Source of the DNA: Frateuria aurantia DSM 6220
Lineage (GTDB): Bacteria; Pseudomonadota; Gammaproteobacteria; Xanthomonadales; Rhodanobacteraceae
DNA length: 64,000 bases
Direction of reading: 5' to 3'
Assembly (NCBI RefSeq): GCF_000242255.2
Contig: NC_017033.1
Location: forward strand, 1,364,001 to 1,428,000
The notes beneath the pieces are model-generated. The model did no database searches. It was not told where the DNA came from and saw only the letters and a list, made by a program, of their open reading frames with translations. Below, piece after piece: positions 28,196 to 39,075 of the stretch. The position numbers were made by a program, and so were the translations under genes. The first letter of the stretch is position 1. Each line of letters begins with the position of its first letter.

Positions 28196-29581
28196 TCACT
28201 CCGCGGCCGGGGGCCGCATGATCCCGGTCGCCATTTCAAGAGTCAGGTGCCGGCCCAGGCACTCTCCAAAGTCCCGGCCGGAGCCGCGACGGTACAGATC
28301 ATAATGGTTCCCGTCCACGGCCAGCAGGGTATGGCCGGCAGGGGAGGCCGCGGCGCAGCTGCGCGGGCAGCCACTGAGATGGATGCCGGTGGGTGGCAGT
28401 TCGGCCCGGGCAAGGCGCAAGGCGTCGGCCTTGGTATCGGCCTGGGTGCGGGCACAGCCGCGCCGGCCGGCGCAGGCCAGCAGCCGTGCCAGCGGGTCGG
28501 CGGCATCGGTGATCAGGCCCAGCTGGCGCAAGCCGGTCAGGGCGGCCGGAGCATTGACGGCCCGGATATGGGGCAGCAGACCGCCCTGCCAAGGCGTGAA
28601 CCGCAGTTCGCCACGTCCCAGCTGGCTGCTCAGCTCGGCGAGTCCTTCCAGCATGTCGGCATCCAGTCGGGCGAGAGGGGCCTGGAAGCCGATCAGGCAG
28701 AGGTCGCCGCCGGCCTGGGGCTGCTGGCCCAGCCGGGCCGGATCGAGCGGGGGCTCGACGCCGGTTGCGCAGGGCAGGGCTCCGGCAGGCGGTGTCGCCA
28801 GCTTCAGCCGTGCGCCGTGGCGGCGGGCCCGGCTCAGCAGTACCTGCAGACCCTGGTCGGCCAGCACATCACGCATCCGCAGCTGGCCTGCCGTGGCCAG
28901 CTCCATAAAGGCCCGCATCAGGGCCAGCACCGTGGTCACCGCATCTTGTGGAGCCGTATAGCCTGGACAATGCACGGGCACAGCCGGTGCGGAGGCCAGG
29001 CCCAGCCACAGTCCCGGAGGCTGCGGCAGATCCCGCTGGTCGATGCAAAGCCAGATATCGTGGGGATGACGACGGTCGACCAGGCGTTCTCCGCCGTCCA
29101 GCAGGACGGCGAACTTGGGTGACAGGCCGTCAAGCGCGGCATCCTGCTGCATCGCCTGCAACAAGTCGGCTGCCAAGGCCGAGGTGTCGATGCGCATCTG
29201 CGGATCGATGCCGGCCAGCGGACTGATCATCACATTGCGGCGCGCATCGCGACGGCTCAGGGCGACCGTATCGACCCTATCGCTGGCGGGCAGCGGCCCG
29301 AGTCCGGCATCGATCAGGGCCTGGATCAACCCGGGACCGGCCTCGGCGCGGATGCCGCGCAATTGCAGATTGGCCCGATTGGTGATCTCCAGCGGGCCCT
29401 CGGCATGCTCGCGGGCGGCTGCGGCCAGGGCCCGGGCCTGTACCGCGGTCATCCGGCCGCCGGCGAGCCTGATCCGGCACAATCCGCCGTCGACGGCCTG
29501 CACGAGGTTGATCAGGCCCGGACAGGCGGCCTGTGCGGCTTGTACCGAGCGGTTCCGCCTCGGGCTGCCGTGGTTTTGCAT
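28196..29581 (-). CDS. cobG: Precorrin-3B synthase CobG
   Basis: An O2-dependent mono-oxygenase with siroheme-type [4Fe-4S] that forms precorrin-3B, the hallmark of the aerobic cobalamin route. It has the nitrite/sulfite reductase ferredoxin-like half domains (LCRIRLAGGRMTAVQARALA, ITNRANLQLRGI) and the cluster motif C-x5-C (LLACAGRRGCARTQAD) with C-x3-C (HLSGCPRSCA). The start is the ATG at 29581 with AGGA 12 nt upstream, 461 residues. A longer open frame to 30232 is a shadow of cobL. First gene of the minus-strand cobGHIJ operon. Confidence 0.94.
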   Translation of the reverse strand: MQNHGSPRRNRSVQAAQAACPGLINLVQAVDGGLCRIRLAGGRMTAVQARALAAAAREHAEGPLEITNRANLQLRGIRAEAGPGLIQALIDAGLGPLPASDRVDTVALSRRDARRNVMISPLAGIDPQMRIDTSALAADLLQAMQQDAALDGLSPKFAVLLDGGERLVDRRHPHDIWLCIDQRDLPQPPGLWLGLASAPAVPVHCPGYTAPQDAVTTVLALMRAFMELATAGQLRMRDVLADQGLQVLLSRARRHGARLKLATPPAGALPCATGVEPPLDPARLGQQPQAGGDLCLIGFQAPLARLDADMLEGLAELSSQLGRGELRFTPWQGGLLPHIRAVNAPAALTGLRQLGLITDAADPLARLLACAGRRGCARTQADTKADALRLARAELPPTGIHLSGCPRSCAAASPAGHTLLAVDGNHYDLYRRGSGRDFGECLGRHLTLEMATGIMRPPAAE

Positions 29582-29788
29582 CCTAGGTATTTCCTGTTCT
29601 CGGAGGGGCAGGTCGAGGGATGAGTCTAGCGGCTGGCGGCCATCGGCTGCAGCAGGGCACGCTGCCGTCTCGTCGCTGGCGATGCCGCAGGCGGGTGATG
29701 CCGGGTCGGGATGCCGTCGCGGTTGCAATCCGGCCGCTGATGGCGACACTAGATGGCCTGGGCGCAGGCGCCGGAGAAATGGAAGGGC
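29582..29788. promoter_or_regulatory. Divergent promoter region cobG / cobL
   Basis: 207 bases between the two main B12 operons must hold their promoters. A minus-strand -10-like TAGACT is readable about 45 nt before cobG. No conserved cobalamin-riboswitch elements (B12 box, the CCGCCACTG-like core) were recognisable on either strand. Confidence 0.45.
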
Positions 29789-31033
29789 ATGGAGCAGGTG
29801 CGTTGGGGTGGCGAAGAGTCGGCCGGGCTGTCGGCCTGGCTGAGTGTGGTTGGCCTTGGCGAAGACGGTTTCGAGGGGCTGTCGCTGATGGCCCGCCAGT
29901 GGCTTATGCAGGCCGATGCCATCTTCGGCGGCAGCCGGCATCTGGCCATGCTGCCGGCCGCTCTGGCGGCACGGAGCAGGTCCTGGCCCCGCCCCTTTGC
30001 GCTGGACGAGGTGCTGGCCTGCCGGGGGCGGCCGACCTGCGTGCTGGCCAGCGGTGACCCCATGCATCATGGCGTCGGGGCCCGGTTGGCGCGGTTGCTG
30101 CCGACCGGCGAATGGCGGGTATTGCCTGCACCGTCGTCCATGAGCCTGGCCGCCGCGCGGCTGGGCTGGGCCCTGCAGGACTGCACCGTGGTTTCGCTGT
30201 TGCAACACGAGGCGGCGAGCGTGCTTCGCCATTGTCGCCCGGACCGGCAGCTGCTGGTGCTGAGTGCCGGTGCCGGGACGCCTGCCGAGCTGGCGGCCTG
30301 TCTGGCCCGTGCCGGTTATGGCGCGAGCCGGCTATGGGTCTGGCAGCGACTGGGCGGGCCGGCCGAATCCGTCGTCGAGGCGATCGCCGAGCAGTGGCCT
30401 GCGCAGCAGCACGTGGATCCGCTGAATCTGGTGGCCGTGCAATGCCGGCTGGCGGAGGGCCAGGTCGCCTGGCCGCCAGGGCCGGGTCTGCCCGATGCGG
30501 CCTTCCGGCATGATGGCCAGCTGACCAAGCAGGATATCCGTGCCGTGACACTGGCCCGGCTGGCGCCGCGTGCCGGTGAACGCTTGTGGGATGTCGGAGC
30601 GGGCTGCGGTTCGATCGGCATCGAATGGATGCGCAGCGATGCGTCCTGTCAGGCGATCGCGATCGAGGCGGATCCGGGCCGGCAGGCCTTGATTGCCCAC
30701 AATCGACAGGCACTGGGCGTACCGGAACTGCAATTGGTGAGTGGCCGCGCGCCCCAGGCTCTGCAGGGTCTGGAACGACCCGATGCGGTATTCATCGGCG
30801 GCGGCGTGACGGCCGAAGGCGTGCTGGCAAGCTGCTGGGAGGCCTTGCCCGTCGGTGGCCGGCTGGTGGCCAATGCGGTGACCTTGCAGGCCGAGCAATG
30901 CCTGTTTCAATGGCGACAGCTTCATGGCGGCCGGCTCAGCCGCCTGTCGCTGGAACATGCCGAGCCGCTGGGCCGCTTTGACAGCTGGCGATCAGCGCTG
31001 CCGATCACCCTCTATGATGCGGTCAAGGCCTGA
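29789..31033 (+). CDS. cobL: Precorrin-6Y C5,15-methyltransferase (decarboxylating) CobL, CbiE-CbiT fusion
   Basis: A bifunctional SAM enzyme that methylates C5 and C15 and removes the C12 acetate carboxyl. The N-terminal CbiE-like tetrapyrrole methylase ([50 protein letters not shown]) is followed, from about residue 235, by a CbiT Rossmann methylase ([47 protein letters not shown]). The start is chosen at the ATG 29789 with GGAAGG close upstream; an in-frame ATG at 29753 would add 12 residues. The stop overlaps cbiD as TGATG. Confidence 0.94.
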   Translation: MEQVRWGGEESAGLSAWLSVVGLGEDGFEGLSLMARQWLMQADAIFGGSRHLAMLPAALAARSRSWPRPFALDEVLACRGRPTCVLASGDPMHHGVGARLARLLPTGEWRVLPAPSSMSLAAARLGWALQDCTVVSLLQHEAASVLRHCRPDRQLLVLSAGAGTPAELAACLARAGYGASRLWVWQRLGGPAESVVEAIAEQWPAQQHVDPLNLVAVQCRLAEGQVAWPPGPGLPDAAFRHDGQLTKQDIRAVTLARLAPRAGERLWDVGAGCGSIGIEWMRSDASCQAIAIEADPGRQALIAHNRQALGVPELQLVSGRAPQALQGLERPDAVFIGGGVTAEGVLASCWEALPVGGRLVANAVTLQAEQCLFQWRQLHGGRLSRLSLEHAEPLGRFDSWRSALPITLYDAVKA

Positions 31034-32121
31034 TGCGGGAGGAAACGCCGGAAGTAGCGGCCCCGTTGCGCTATGGCTATACCACCGGCGCCTGTGCGAC
31101 GGCGACGGCGCTGGCGGCGGCGCAGCTGATGCTGGGCGAAGCCGTGGGTCCGCAGGTCCGCATCGTGCTGCCGCGCGGACAGATTGTGGATTTCGCGCTG
31201 GCTTTCTGCCGCCATGACGGCGATGCCGCCGAGGCCGGCACGGTCAAGGATGCCGGTGATGATCCGGATGTCACCCATGGCGCCGTCGTCTGGTGCCGGG
31301 TCGAACGCCTTGCCATGCCCGGCGTGGTTTTTCATGCAGGCCCCGGTGTTGGCACAGTGACCCGTCCCGGCCTGTCGCTGGGGGTCGGTGAACCGGCGAT
31401 CAATCCGGTGCCTCGACGGATGATAAGCGAGCATCTCGAGCAGCTGGCCGCGCGCGTCGGCTATGCCGGCGGCTTTGCGGTCCGTGTCGGGGTGGAAGAT
31501 GGCGAGGCATTGGCCCTGAAAACGATGAACCCTCGGCTGGGCATTGTCGGGGGACTGTCGATCCTGGGCACCACCGGCATTGTCAGGCCATTTTCCTGCT
31601 CGGCCTATATCGCCTCGATCCAGCAAGGCATCGACGTGGCGGTGGCCAATGGTTGCAGGCATATCGCCGCCAGTACCGGCCATGCCAGCGAGACGGCAGT
31701 GCGTAGCATCTGCGATCTGCCCGATATGGCGCTGATCGAAATGGGGGACTTCGTCGGTGCGGTGCTCAAGCATCTGCGGCGCCAGCCGGTGGCCAGACTG
31801 ACGCTGTGCGGTGGTTTCGGCAAGCTCAGCAAGCTGGCCGCCGGACATCTGGACCTGCACAGTCGCCACTCCAGCATCGATCTCGACGCGCTGGCCGCCT
31901 GGGCTGCAGGCATGGGCGCGACGCAGGCCTTGCAGGCCGGCATTGTCGCGGCCAATACCACACAGCACGCGCTGCAGCTGGCCGATGCCGAGGGCTTGCC
32001 GCTGGCTGACGAGGTCTGTCGACGCGCGCGGTGGGTGGCTTGCGGCATCGTGCCGGCCTCGGTCGCGGTGGACGTTCTGGCCATTGATCGTCAGGGGCGC
32101 ATCGTGGGGCAGGCGGCATGA
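31033..32121 (+). CDS. cbiD: CbiD, cobalt-precorrin-5B C1-methyltransferase
   Basis: Replaces CobF as the C1 methylase in this otherwise aerobic pathway. The 362-residue product starts [20 protein letters not shown], the highly conserved CbiD N-terminus. It continues with [35 protein letters not shown] and the C-terminal [28 protein letters not shown]. CbiD belongs to the anaerobic toolkit but also sits in the aerobic cluster of P. aeruginosa between cobL and cobK, exactly as here. No CobF is seen in the window. Confidence 0.95.
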   Translation: MREETPEVAAPLRYGYTTGACATATALAAAQLMLGEAVGPQVRIVLPRGQIVDFALAFCRHDGDAAEAGTVKDAGDDPDVTHGAVVWCRVERLAMPGVVFHAGPGVGTVTRPGLSLGVGEPAINPVPRRMISEHLEQLAARVGYAGGFAVRVGVEDGEALALKTMNPRLGIVGGLSILGTTGIVRPFSCSAYIASIQQGIDVAVANGCRHIAASTGHASETAVRSICDLPDMALIEMGDFVGAVLKHLRRQPVARLTLCGGFGKLSKLAAGHLDLHSRHSSIDLDALAAWAAGMGATQALQAGIVAANTTQHALQLADAEGLPLADEVCRRARWVACGIVPASVAVDVLAIDRQGRIVGQAA

Positions 32122-32831
32122 GCCGGGTCCTGGTGCTGGGCGGTACCGGCGAGGGACTGGCCTTGGCGCGAGAGCTGGGACGCGGGGACATCTACAGTCT
32201 GGCTGGCGTCGGTCGCCAGCCCCAGGGACTTGAATGCGACCTGCGGGTCGGCGGTTACGGCGGCGGCGAAGGCCTGGCCGCGTTTCTGCGCGAGCAGTCC
32301 ATCAGCCTGCTGATCGATGCGACTCATCCCTATGCGGCCCGGATCAGCGCCAACGCGTACATGGCCAGTCGCCTTGCCGGGATTCCCCTGTGGGCGATCC
32401 GTCGCCCCGGCTGGCAGCCCGCTCCGGCGGATGACTGGCGGATGGTGGATGGCTGGGCCGCGATGATGCGGGCGCTGGCCGACTTCCGTCGCCCCTTGTT
32501 CACTCTGGGGCGCGAGCCGCTGGAGCATCTTGGAGAGATACCCTTGCATCAACAGTGGACCATCCGCTGTCTGGACAGCCATCCCGGCATGGAACGCGCC
32601 GAGGTGCTGGCCGATCGTGGGCCGTATCATACGGACGGCGAGCAGGCCTTGTTTTCGCGCCTGGGCACCGATGTGCTGGTCAGCAAGAACAGCGGCGGGG
32701 CCGCCACCGAGGCCAAGCTGGTCGTGGCCCGCCGGCTGGGCCTGCCGGTAGTGATGCTGCGGCGCCCGGCATTGCCCGCCGCAGACCGGGAATTCAGTGA
32801 CGTGGCCAGTCTGCTGCAGGCCTGGACATGA
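32118..32831 (+). CDS. cobK: Precorrin-6A reductase CobK
   Basis: NADPH-dependent reduction of precorrin-6A to 6B. 237 residues with the N-terminal nucleotide-binding motif [19 protein letters not shown], the family stretch [17 protein letters not shown], and C-terminal [35 protein letters not shown] overlaps the cbiD stop and the stop overlaps cobM, both as ATGA. Confidence 0.95.
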   Translation: MSRVLVLGGTGEGLALARELGRGDIYSLAGVGRQPQGLECDLRVGGYGGGEGLAAFLREQSISLLIDATHPYAARISANAYMASRLAGIPLWAIRRPGWQPAPADDWRMVDGWAAMMRALADFRRPLFTLGREPLEHLGEIPLHQQWTIRCLDSHPGMERAEVLADRGPYHTDGEQALFSRLGTDVLVSKNSGGAATEAKLVVARRLGLPVVMLRRPALPAADREFSDVASLLQAWT

Positions 32832-33547
32832 CGGTGTTCTTTATCGGCGCCGGACCGGGCGACCCCGAGCTGATCACGGTCAAGGGGCAGCGTCTGCTGC
32901 GGCAATGCCCGGTGATTCTCTATGCCGGTTCATTGGTGCCCGAGGCGGTGCTGGCAGGACATGCTGCCGAAGAAGTGGTCGATACCGCCGACCTGGATCT
33001 GGAGCAGATCATCGAGCGGCTGGCTGCGGCGGACGCCCGGGGACAGGATGTGGCACGGGTGCATTCCGGTGATCCCTCGTTGTTCGGCGCCATCGGCGAA
33101 CAGATCCAGGCGCTGCAGGCCCGCGGCATCGCCTGGGAAATCATCCCGGGCGTGACGGCGGCGGCCGCTTCGGCGGCCGCGCTGGGCTGCGAACTGACCC
33201 TGCCCGGTATCTCCCAGACCGTGATTCTGACCCGTCATGCACGCAAGACGACGATGCCTGCAGGTGAGTCTCTGCCGGAGCTGGCACGTCATGGCGCGAC
33301 CTTGGCCATTCATCTGGCCATCCGCCACCTGGATGAAATCGTCGACATTCTGCAGCCCGAATATGGCGCAGACTGCCCGGTGGCCGTGGTGTATCGCGCC
33401 AGCTGGCCGGACCAGCGTCTCGTTCGCGGTCGCCTGGACGATATCGTCGCCCGTGTGGCCGAAGCGCCGGTCGAACGCACGGCCTTGATTCTCGTCGGCC
33501 GGGTGCTGTCATCCGCCGACTTTGCGCGGTCCACCCTGTATGCCTAG
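32828..33547 (+). CDS. cobM: Precorrin-4 C11-methyltransferase CobM
   Basis: A tetrapyrrole methylase adding the C11 methyl to precorrin-4. 239 residues: [20 protein letters not shown] at the N-terminus, VILYAGSLVPEAVL, VHSGDPSLFGAIGEQIQAL, IIPGVTAAAASAAALGCELTLP and PVAVVYRASWPDQ. Together these are typical of CobM/CbiF rather than CobI or CobJ. It ends the first sub-block of the plus-strand operon; 45 nt follow before cobD. Confidence 0.95.
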   Translation: MTVFFIGAGPGDPELITVKGQRLLRQCPVILYAGSLVPEAVLAGHAAEEVVDTADLDLEQIIERLAAADARGQDVARVHSGDPSLFGAIGEQIQALQARGIAWEIIPGVTAAAASAAALGCELTLPGISQTVILTRHARKTTMPAGESLPELARHGATLAIHLAIRHLDEIVDILQPEYGADCPVAVVYRASWPDQRLVRGRLDDIVARVAEAPVERTALILVGRVLSSADFARSTLYA

Positions 33548-33592
33548 GAATATAGACATCCATAGGGTGTGCGACTTTACCGGGGCTCTGTC

Positions 33593-34522
33593 GTGAGCAC
33601 GGTCTGGCTGATTGCGGCGGCTCTGGTGCTTGACCGGCGGCTGGGTGAGCCGCGGCGCTGGCATCCGCTGGTCGGGTTCGGGCAATGGGCCGGCTGGCTG
33701 GACCGGCATCTGCATGCCGATCGATATGCTCGTGGCGTGCTGGCATGGGCCTTGGCCGTGCTGCCGATCAGTCTGTGCTGCTGGATGCTGGTCGTGCAGG
33801 CCGGGAGGGTCTCGCCCTGGCTGGGCTGGGCGCTGCAGGCCGTGCTGCTGTATCTGTGCATCGGTTTGCGCAGTCTCGCCCAGCATGCCGCCCCCATCAT
33901 CAAGGCCTTGCGCGCCGGCGAGCTGGATCAGGCGCGACGGGCGGTATCGATGATCGTGAGTCGCGACACCGGGGCACTGGATGCCCGTCAGGTGGCCGTG
34001 GCCGGCACCGAATCCATGCTGGAAAACGGCAGTGACGCGGTCTTTGCCGCGCTGTTCTGGTTTGTGCTGCTTGGTGCGCCGGGCGTGGTGGCCTATCGGC
34101 TGGCCAATACGCTGGATGCGATGTGGGGTTACCGCACGCCGCATTGGCGCCGCTTTGGCTGGGCCGCGGCCAGAATCGACGATGGGCTGAACTGGCTGCC
34201 GGCACGGATGGTGGCCTTGACCTATGCGTTGTGCGGCTGCACTGGCGCCGCACTGGCCTGCTGGCGGCGCCAGGGCGGACGCTGGGACAGTCCCAATGCC
34301 GGTCCGGTGATGGCGGCCGGCGCAGGCGCCCTGCGTGTCAGGCTGGGTGGCGGCGCCCCTTATCATGGGCACTGGAAGCGGCGACCGCGACTGGGCCTGG
34401 GGCATGCCGCCGATGCCGGCAGCGTGGCGGCAGCGACCAGTCTGGTACAACGGGGTGTGGTCCTGTGGTGGTTGATCCTGCTGATGAGCGGAGTCCTGAT
34501 CGGAGTGGTGAAGCATGCTTGA
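33593..34522 (+). CDS. cobD: Adenosylcobinamide-phosphate synthase CobD/CbiB
   Basis: An integral membrane enzyme that attaches the aminopropanol (phosphate) arm to adenosylcobyric acid. It has several hydrophobic helices and CbiB landmarks: [56 protein letters not shown], and the late [24 protein letters not shown] at 33593 gives 309 residues and matches the family N-terminus; a GTG at 33569 would add 8. There is no strong Shine-Dalgarno. The 3' end overlaps cobC by 8 nt. Confidence 0.93.
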   Translation: MSTVWLIAAALVLDRRLGEPRRWHPLVGFGQWAGWLDRHLHADRYARGVLAWALAVLPISLCCWMLVVQAGRVSPWLGWALQAVLLYLCIGLRSLAQHAAPIIKALRAGELDQARRAVSMIVSRDTGALDARQVAVAGTESMLENGSDAVFAALFWFVLLGAPGVVAYRLANTLDAMWGYRTPHWRRFGWAAARIDDGLNWLPARMVALTYALCGCTGAALACWRRQGGRWDSPNAGPVMAAGAGALRVRLGGGAPYHGHWKRRPRLGLGHAADAGSVAAATSLVQRGVVLWWLILLMSGVLIGVVKHA

Positions 34523-35513
34523 ACATGGCGGGCGTTTGCAGCGTGCAGCGCTTGAATACGGTCGTCCGCTGGACGAATGGCTGGATCTCTCGACCGGGAT
34601 CACGCCTTTCGCCTGGCCGCCGGTGCCGATTCCAGACCGGGTCTGGCAGCGATTGCCCGAAGACGAGGACGGACTGGAGCAGGTGGCGGCCACGTATTAC
34701 TGCGCGCCCCAGGTGCTGGCGGTGGCCGGTTCGCAGGCGGCCATCCAGGTGCTGCCGCGCTTGCGGGGATGCTCCCGTGTCGGCGTGATCGCGCCCGGTT
34801 ATCAGGAGCATGCCCATGCCTGGCGCCAGGCCGGTCATCAGGTGGTTGCCGCTTCGGCGGATCAGCTGCTGGCGTCGGTGGACGCCTACGATGTGCTGGT
34901 GCTGATCCATCCCAACAATCCCGGTGGCGAACATTTCAGTCCGCAGCAGTTGCTGGATCTGCATCGACAGCTGGCGGCAAGGGGGGGCTGGCTGGTGGTC
35001 GACGAGGCCTTCATGGATCCGGATCCGTCATCCAGCGTGGCCGCCCATACGTCTGAAGGCGGTTTGATTGTCCTGCGTTCCTTGGGCAAGTTCTTCGGTC
35101 TGGCCGGGGCCCGGGCCGGATTCCTTTGCGCCGAGCCCGGCCTGCTGGCACGGGCCCGGGAGTTGCTGGGTCCCTGGACCCTGAGCGGCCCCAGCCGCTA
35201 TCTGGCGGCCGCGGCCCTGGCCGACCATGGCTGGCAGGCTACGGCACGCACTTGGCTGGCGCAGGCCGGCCGTCAATTGCAGGTCGTGCTGCAGGCGCAT
35301 GGGCTGGAAAGCCGGGGCTGCTCCCTGTTCCGCTGGTGCCGGACCGATCAGGCGGCCGCCCTGCATCAGGCCCTGGCGCGGCGGGGCATTCTGGTGCGGC
35401 TGTTTGCGGAGCCGGCCAGCCTGCGCTTCGGCCTGCCGCCGGATGCCGCCGGTCTGCAACGACTGGATCAGGCACTGGCCGAGTCGCTGCGGGAGCGGGT
35501 CGATGCAGGCTAG
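34515..35513 (+). CDS. cobC: Threonine-phosphate decarboxylase CobC (PLP-dependent)
   Basis: A class I/II aminotransferase-fold enzyme of 332 residues. In the family it makes (R)-1-amino-2-propanol O-2-phosphate from L-threonine phosphate for the nucleotide loop. Family sequence: [49 protein letters not shown], and the PLP-lysine region [17 protein letters not shown]. It sits between cobD and cobQ and overlaps both. It is unrelated to the phosphatase also called CobC at 38527. No threonine kinase (PduX) is present in the window. Confidence 0.93.
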   Translation: MLEHGGRLQRAALEYGRPLDEWLDLSTGITPFAWPPVPIPDRVWQRLPEDEDGLEQVAATYYCAPQVLAVAGSQAAIQVLPRLRGCSRVGVIAPGYQEHAHAWRQAGHQVVAASADQLLASVDAYDVLVLIHPNNPGGEHFSPQQLLDLHRQLAARGGWLVVDEAFMDPDPSSSVAAHTSEGGLIVLRSLGKFFGLAGARAGFLCAEPGLLARARELLGPWTLSGPSRYLAAAALADHGWQATARTWLAQAGRQLQVVLQAHGLESRGCSLFRWCRTDQAAALHQALARRGILVRLFAEPASLRFGLPPDAAGLQRLDQALAESLRERVDAG

Positions 35514-36969
35514 AGTGCTTATGGTGCAAGGCTGCACCTCCGATGCCGGCAAGAGCACCCTGGTCGCGGCACTGGGGCGCTGGGCACGGAGGCGCGGCGT
35601 CAGGACGGCACCGTTCAAGCCGCAGAACATGGCCCTGAATTCGGCGGTCACCATCGACGGCGGCGAGATCGGGCGGGCCCAAGCCTTGCAGGCCCAGGCC
35701 TGCGGGATTCCTGCCGAGACGGATTTCAACCCGGTACTGCTGAAGCCCAATACCGACCAGGGCTCGCAGGTCATCATCCATGGCGTGGCGGTCGGCAACA
35801 TGTCGGCCCTCGAATATCACGACTACAAGCGGGTCGCCCGCGAGGCGGTGCTGGCATCCCATGCACGTCTGGCCGAGCGCTTCCAGGTCGTGCTGGTCGA
35901 AGGCGCGGGCAGTCCGGCCGAGATCAATCTGCGCCAGAACGACATTGCCAACATGGGATTTGCCGAGGCCGTGGACTGCCCGGTGTTGCTGGTGGCCGAT
36001 ATTGATCGCGGTGGAGTCTTTGCCCATCTGGTCGGCACTCTGGCCTTGCTCTCGTCCAGCGAGCGCGATCGGGTGGCGGGTCTGGTGATCAACCGCTTTC
36101 GGGGCGATCCGGCCCTGCTGCAGCCGGGCGTTGACTGGCTGCAGCGTGAAACCGGCAAGCCGGTACTCGGTGTGCTGCCCTATCTGCAGGGGCTGCAGCT
36201 GGAGGCCGAAGACGGATTGAGCCGTGGCGCGTCGACATCCCCCGCGGGGGCTCGTCTGCGCGTGGTGGTGCCGCTGCTGCCCAGACTCAGCAACCATACC
36301 GATTTCGATGCCTTGCGTGCCCATCCCGAGGTGGAGCTGGTCTTTGTCGGGGCAGGCGAGGCGGTACCGGCCTGTGACCTGCTTGTCCTGCCCGGCTCCA
36401 AGTCCACGCGCAGCGATCTGGGCTGGCTGCAGGCACAGGGCTGGCCGGCGGCGATCCAGCGGCATCTGCGCTACGGTGGCAAACTGCTCGGTATCTGTGG
36501 CGGCCTGCAGATGCTGGGCCAGTGGATCGAGGACCCGCACGGGCTGGAGGGGCCTGCCGGGCGCAGTGCAGGCCTGGGCTGGCTGGAATTTGAAACGATC
36601 CTGGAGCATGACAAGCTGCTGCGCGAGGTCAGCGGCCGGATGGAGGCGGCGGGTACCGAGGTGCGGGGCTACGAGATTCATTGCGGTCGCAGCCACGGGA
36701 CTGCGCTGGCACGGCCGTTCTGTCGCCTGGCCGACGGCCGGCTGGACGGGGCCTGCAGCGAGGACGGACAGATACGCGCCACGTATCTGCACGGCGTGTT
36801 TGATCATCCGCCCGCACTGGCCGCCCTGCTGGCCTGGGCGGGGCTGGAGCAGGCGGCCGCGCTGGATCTGCCCGCGTTGCGCGAAGTCTCGCTGGAACGT
36901 CTGGCCGACATGATCGAGGAGCATATGGATACCGATGCGCTGGTTTCGCTGCTGGGACTGCCGGCATGA
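35503..36969 (+). CDS. cobQ: Adenosylcobyric acid synthase (glutamine-hydrolysing) CobQ
   Basis: ATP-dependent amidation of four carboxylates (b, d, e, g) of adenosylcobyrinic acid a,c-diamide. 488 residues. An N-terminal ATPase domain ([71 protein letters not shown]) is followed by a type I glutamine amidotransferase domain with [12 protein letters not shown] (nucleophile Cys) and YLHGVFDHP (catalytic His). The start is the ATG at 35503, overlapping cobC by 11 nt. Confidence 0.96.
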   Translation: MQARVLMVQGCTSDAGKSTLVAALGRWARRRGVRTAPFKPQNMALNSAVTIDGGEIGRAQALQAQACGIPAETDFNPVLLKPNTDQGSQVIIHGVAVGNMSALEYHDYKRVAREAVLASHARLAERFQVVLVEGAGSPAEINLRQNDIANMGFAEAVDCPVLLVADIDRGGVFAHLVGTLALLSSSERDRVAGLVINRFRGDPALLQPGVDWLQRETGKPVLGVLPYLQGLQLEAEDGLSRGASTSPAGARLRVVVPLLPRLSNHTDFDALRAHPEVELVFVGAGEAVPACDLLVLPGSKSTRSDLGWLQAQGWPAAIQRHLRYGGKLLGICGGLQMLGQWIEDPHGLEGPAGRSAGLGWLEFETILEHDKLLREVSGRMEAAGTEVRGYEIHCGRSHGTALARPFCRLADGRLDGACSEDGQIRATYLHGVFDHPPALAALLAWAGLEQAAALDLPALREVSLERLADMIEEHMDTDALVSLLGLPA

Positions 36970-37490
36970 GCCGGCGTCTGATCCTGGGGGGCGCGCGTTC
37001 CGGCAAGAGTGCCTGGGCCGAGGCGCAGGCCGCGGCCCAGACGGCTCCGGTCACCTATATCGCCACCGCCGAGGCGCATGACGAGGGCATGCGCCAGCGG
37101 ATCGAGTTGCATCGTCAACGCCGGCCGGCGACCTGGGCCTGCGTCGAAGAGCCCTTGGCGCTGGCCGGTCGGCTGCGTGAAGTGGCAAGCCAGAGCGGTG
37201 TTATTCTGGTGGACTGCCTGACCCTGTGGCTGACCAATCTGCTCTGTCATCCCGATCCGCAGCGCCTGAGTCTGGAGCGCGAAGCCTTGATCGAGATCCT
37301 GCCCAAGCTGCCGGGCGAAATCATTCTGGTCAGTACCGAGGTCGGGCTGGGCGTGGTGCCGATGGGCGAGCTCAGTCGTCGCTTTGTCGACGAGGCCGGC
37401 AGTCTGCATCAACGCCTGGCCGTGGTATGCGAACAAGTGGTATTTGTGGCGGCCGGCCTGCCGCTGGCCATGAAAGGACAACTGCAATGA
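36966..37490 (+). CDS. cobU: Adenosylcobinamide kinase / adenosylcobinamide-phosphate guanylyltransferase CobU (CobP)
   Basis: Phosphorylates adenosylcobinamide and transfers GMP to give adenosylcobinamide-GDP. 174 residues with P-loop [15 protein letters not shown], the guanylylation His region [35 protein letters not shown] and [28 protein letters not shown] overlaps on both sides (cobQ, cobT). Confidence 0.96.
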   Translation: MSRRLILGGARSGKSAWAEAQAAAQTAPVTYIATAEAHDEGMRQRIELHRQRRPATWACVEEPLALAGRLREVASQSGVILVDCLTLWLTNLLCHPDPQRLSLEREALIEILPKLPGEIILVSTEVGLGVVPMGELSRRFVDEAGSLHQRLAVVCEQVVFVAAGLPLAMKGQLQ

Positions 37491-38530
37491 CATCGTGGTA
37501 TCTCCGTGCTTGCGCACAGCCCCATGCGGAGGCCGCCGCGGCGGCCAGGCAGCGGCAGGCGCAGCTTACCAAGCCGGCCGGCTCGCTGGGCCGGCTGGAA
37601 ACGCTGGCCATCGAGCTGGCCGGCATGCAGGGCCGTGCCTTGCCGGCCGTGGACGCGGTCTGGATCACGGTGTTTGCCGCCGATCACGGGGTCGCGGCCG
37701 CGGGGGTTTCGGCCTATCCGCAGGCGGTGACGGGCGAGATGCTGCGCAACTTCGCCCACGGAGGGGCGGCGATCGCCGTGCTGGCGGCCGCACAGCAGGC
37801 CGAGCTTGAGGTGGTGAATCTGGGCGTGGTCAATGATCCAGGCGAGCTGCCTGGCGTCCGCCGTGAAATCATCGCGGCTTCCACGGCGTCGTTTCTGTCG
37901 GATGCGGCCATGCACGACGAGCAGCTGGAGGCGGCACTGGCGTCAGGGCAGCGCAGTGTCGAGCGAGCCCGTGCCGGCGGTGCCCAGCTGCTGATCTGCG
38001 GTGAAATGGGGATCGGCAATACCACGTCCGCCGCAGCGCTGGGTTGCGCGCTGCTGGCCGAGTCGCCTGAGCATCTGAGCGGACGCGGCACCGGGGTCGA
38101 TGATGCCGGCCTGCGCCGCAAGATCGAGGCCATCCGGAAGGCTTTGGATTTCCATGCGGGCGCGCATGATGCCAGAGAGTGGCTGCGTCGGCTCGGGGGC
38201 TTCGAGCTGGCCGCGATGACGGGGGCCTATATCGCCGCAGCCCAGCAAAGGCTTCCCATTCTGGTCGATGGTTTCGTGACCACCGCCGCGGCGCTGGCCG
38301 CCGTGAAGATCCAGCCTTCCGTCCGGCCCTGGCTGTTGTTCTCGCATCGCTCGCAAGAAGCCGGGCATGCCCGTCTGCTGGCGGCCATGGATGCCCAGCC
38401 GCTGCTGGATCTGGGGCTGCGCCTGGGCGAGGCCAGCGGAGCAGCCACGGCCTTGCCCCTGCTGCGGCTGGCCTGCGCCTTGCATGCAAACATGGCCACT
38501 TTTGCCGAAGCGGGAGTCTCCGAAGCATGA
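37487..38530 (+). CDS. cobT: Nicotinate-nucleotide--dimethylbenzimidazole phosphoribosyltransferase CobT
   Basis: Makes alpha-ribazole phosphate from nicotinate mononucleotide and the lower ligand base. 347 residues. Family segments are [79 protein letters not shown] and [17 protein letters not shown] at 37487 overlaps cobU. With bluB nearby the organism can make dimethylbenzimidazole itself. Confidence 0.96.
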   Translation: MTSWYLRACAQPHAEAAAAARQRQAQLTKPAGSLGRLETLAIELAGMQGRALPAVDAVWITVFAADHGVAAAGVSAYPQAVTGEMLRNFAHGGAAIAVLAAAQQAELEVVNLGVVNDPGELPGVRREIIAASTASFLSDAAMHDEQLEAALASGQRSVERARAGGAQLLICGEMGIGNTTSAAALGCALLAESPEHLSGRGTGVDDAGLRRKIEAIRKALDFHAGAHDAREWLRRLGGFELAAMTGAYIAAAQQRLPILVDGFVTTAAALAAVKIQPSVRPWLLFSHRSQEAGHARLLAAMDAQPLLDLGLRLGEASGAATALPLLRLACALHANMATFAEAGVSEA

Positions 38531-39075
38531 GCATTACCTTGTTGAGACATGGCGACACCGGTCAACGCAGTTATCGCGGGCAACTGGATGATCCGCTCAG
38601 CGAGCTGGGCTGGCAGCAGCTGCGTCAGGCCGTGCAGGGCGGCCGCTGGGACCGGGTGGTGTCCTCCTCGATGCGCCGCTGTGCCGAATTCGCCACCGAG
38701 CTGAGCGCCCGGCGCCAGCTGCCGCTGCGACTGGAACCCGGTCTGATGGAATATCATTTCGGTGACTGGCAGGGCGTGCCCATCGAAACCATCGCCGAAC
38801 AGGATCCGAAAGGTCTGGAGGCCTTCTGGGCCGATCCGGTACGGCATCCGCCGCCCGGTGCGGAAACCTTCGAGGCTTTTCATCAGCGGGCTTCGCTGGC
38901 GCTGGATCGCATCGCACAGGAGCATCCGTCCGAAAGCGTGCTGGTGATCACCCATGGCGGGGTGATCCGGATCCTGCGCTGTCAGGCCGAAGGCCGCTCG
39001 TTCGGGGAAATGGCCAATACCGAGGTCCATCATGCCTCCCTGCATCCGCTGTCCTGGATGCCGGCCACGGCATGA
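38527..39075 (+). CDS. cobC: Alpha-ribazole phosphatase / histidine phosphatase family protein (CobC phosphatase)
   Basis: A phosphoglycerate-mutase-like phosphatase, expected to dephosphorylate alpha-ribazole-5'-phosphate or adenosylcobalamin-5'-phosphate. 182 residues with the catalytic RHG box ([21 protein letters not shown]), [11 protein letters not shown], the acid [10 protein letters not shown] and second His [17 protein letters not shown] overlaps with cobT and cobS support the pathway role. In Pseudomonas this slot also holds a histidine phosphatase. Confidence 0.9.
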   Translation: MSITLLRHGDTGQRSYRGQLDDPLSELGWQQLRQAVQGGRWDRVVSSSMRRCAEFATELSARRQLPLRLEPGLMEYHFGDWQGVPIETIAEQDPKGLEAFWADPVRHPPPGAETFEAFHQRASLALDRIAQEHPSESVLVITHGGVIRILRCQAEGRSFGEMANTEVHHASLHPLSWMPATA

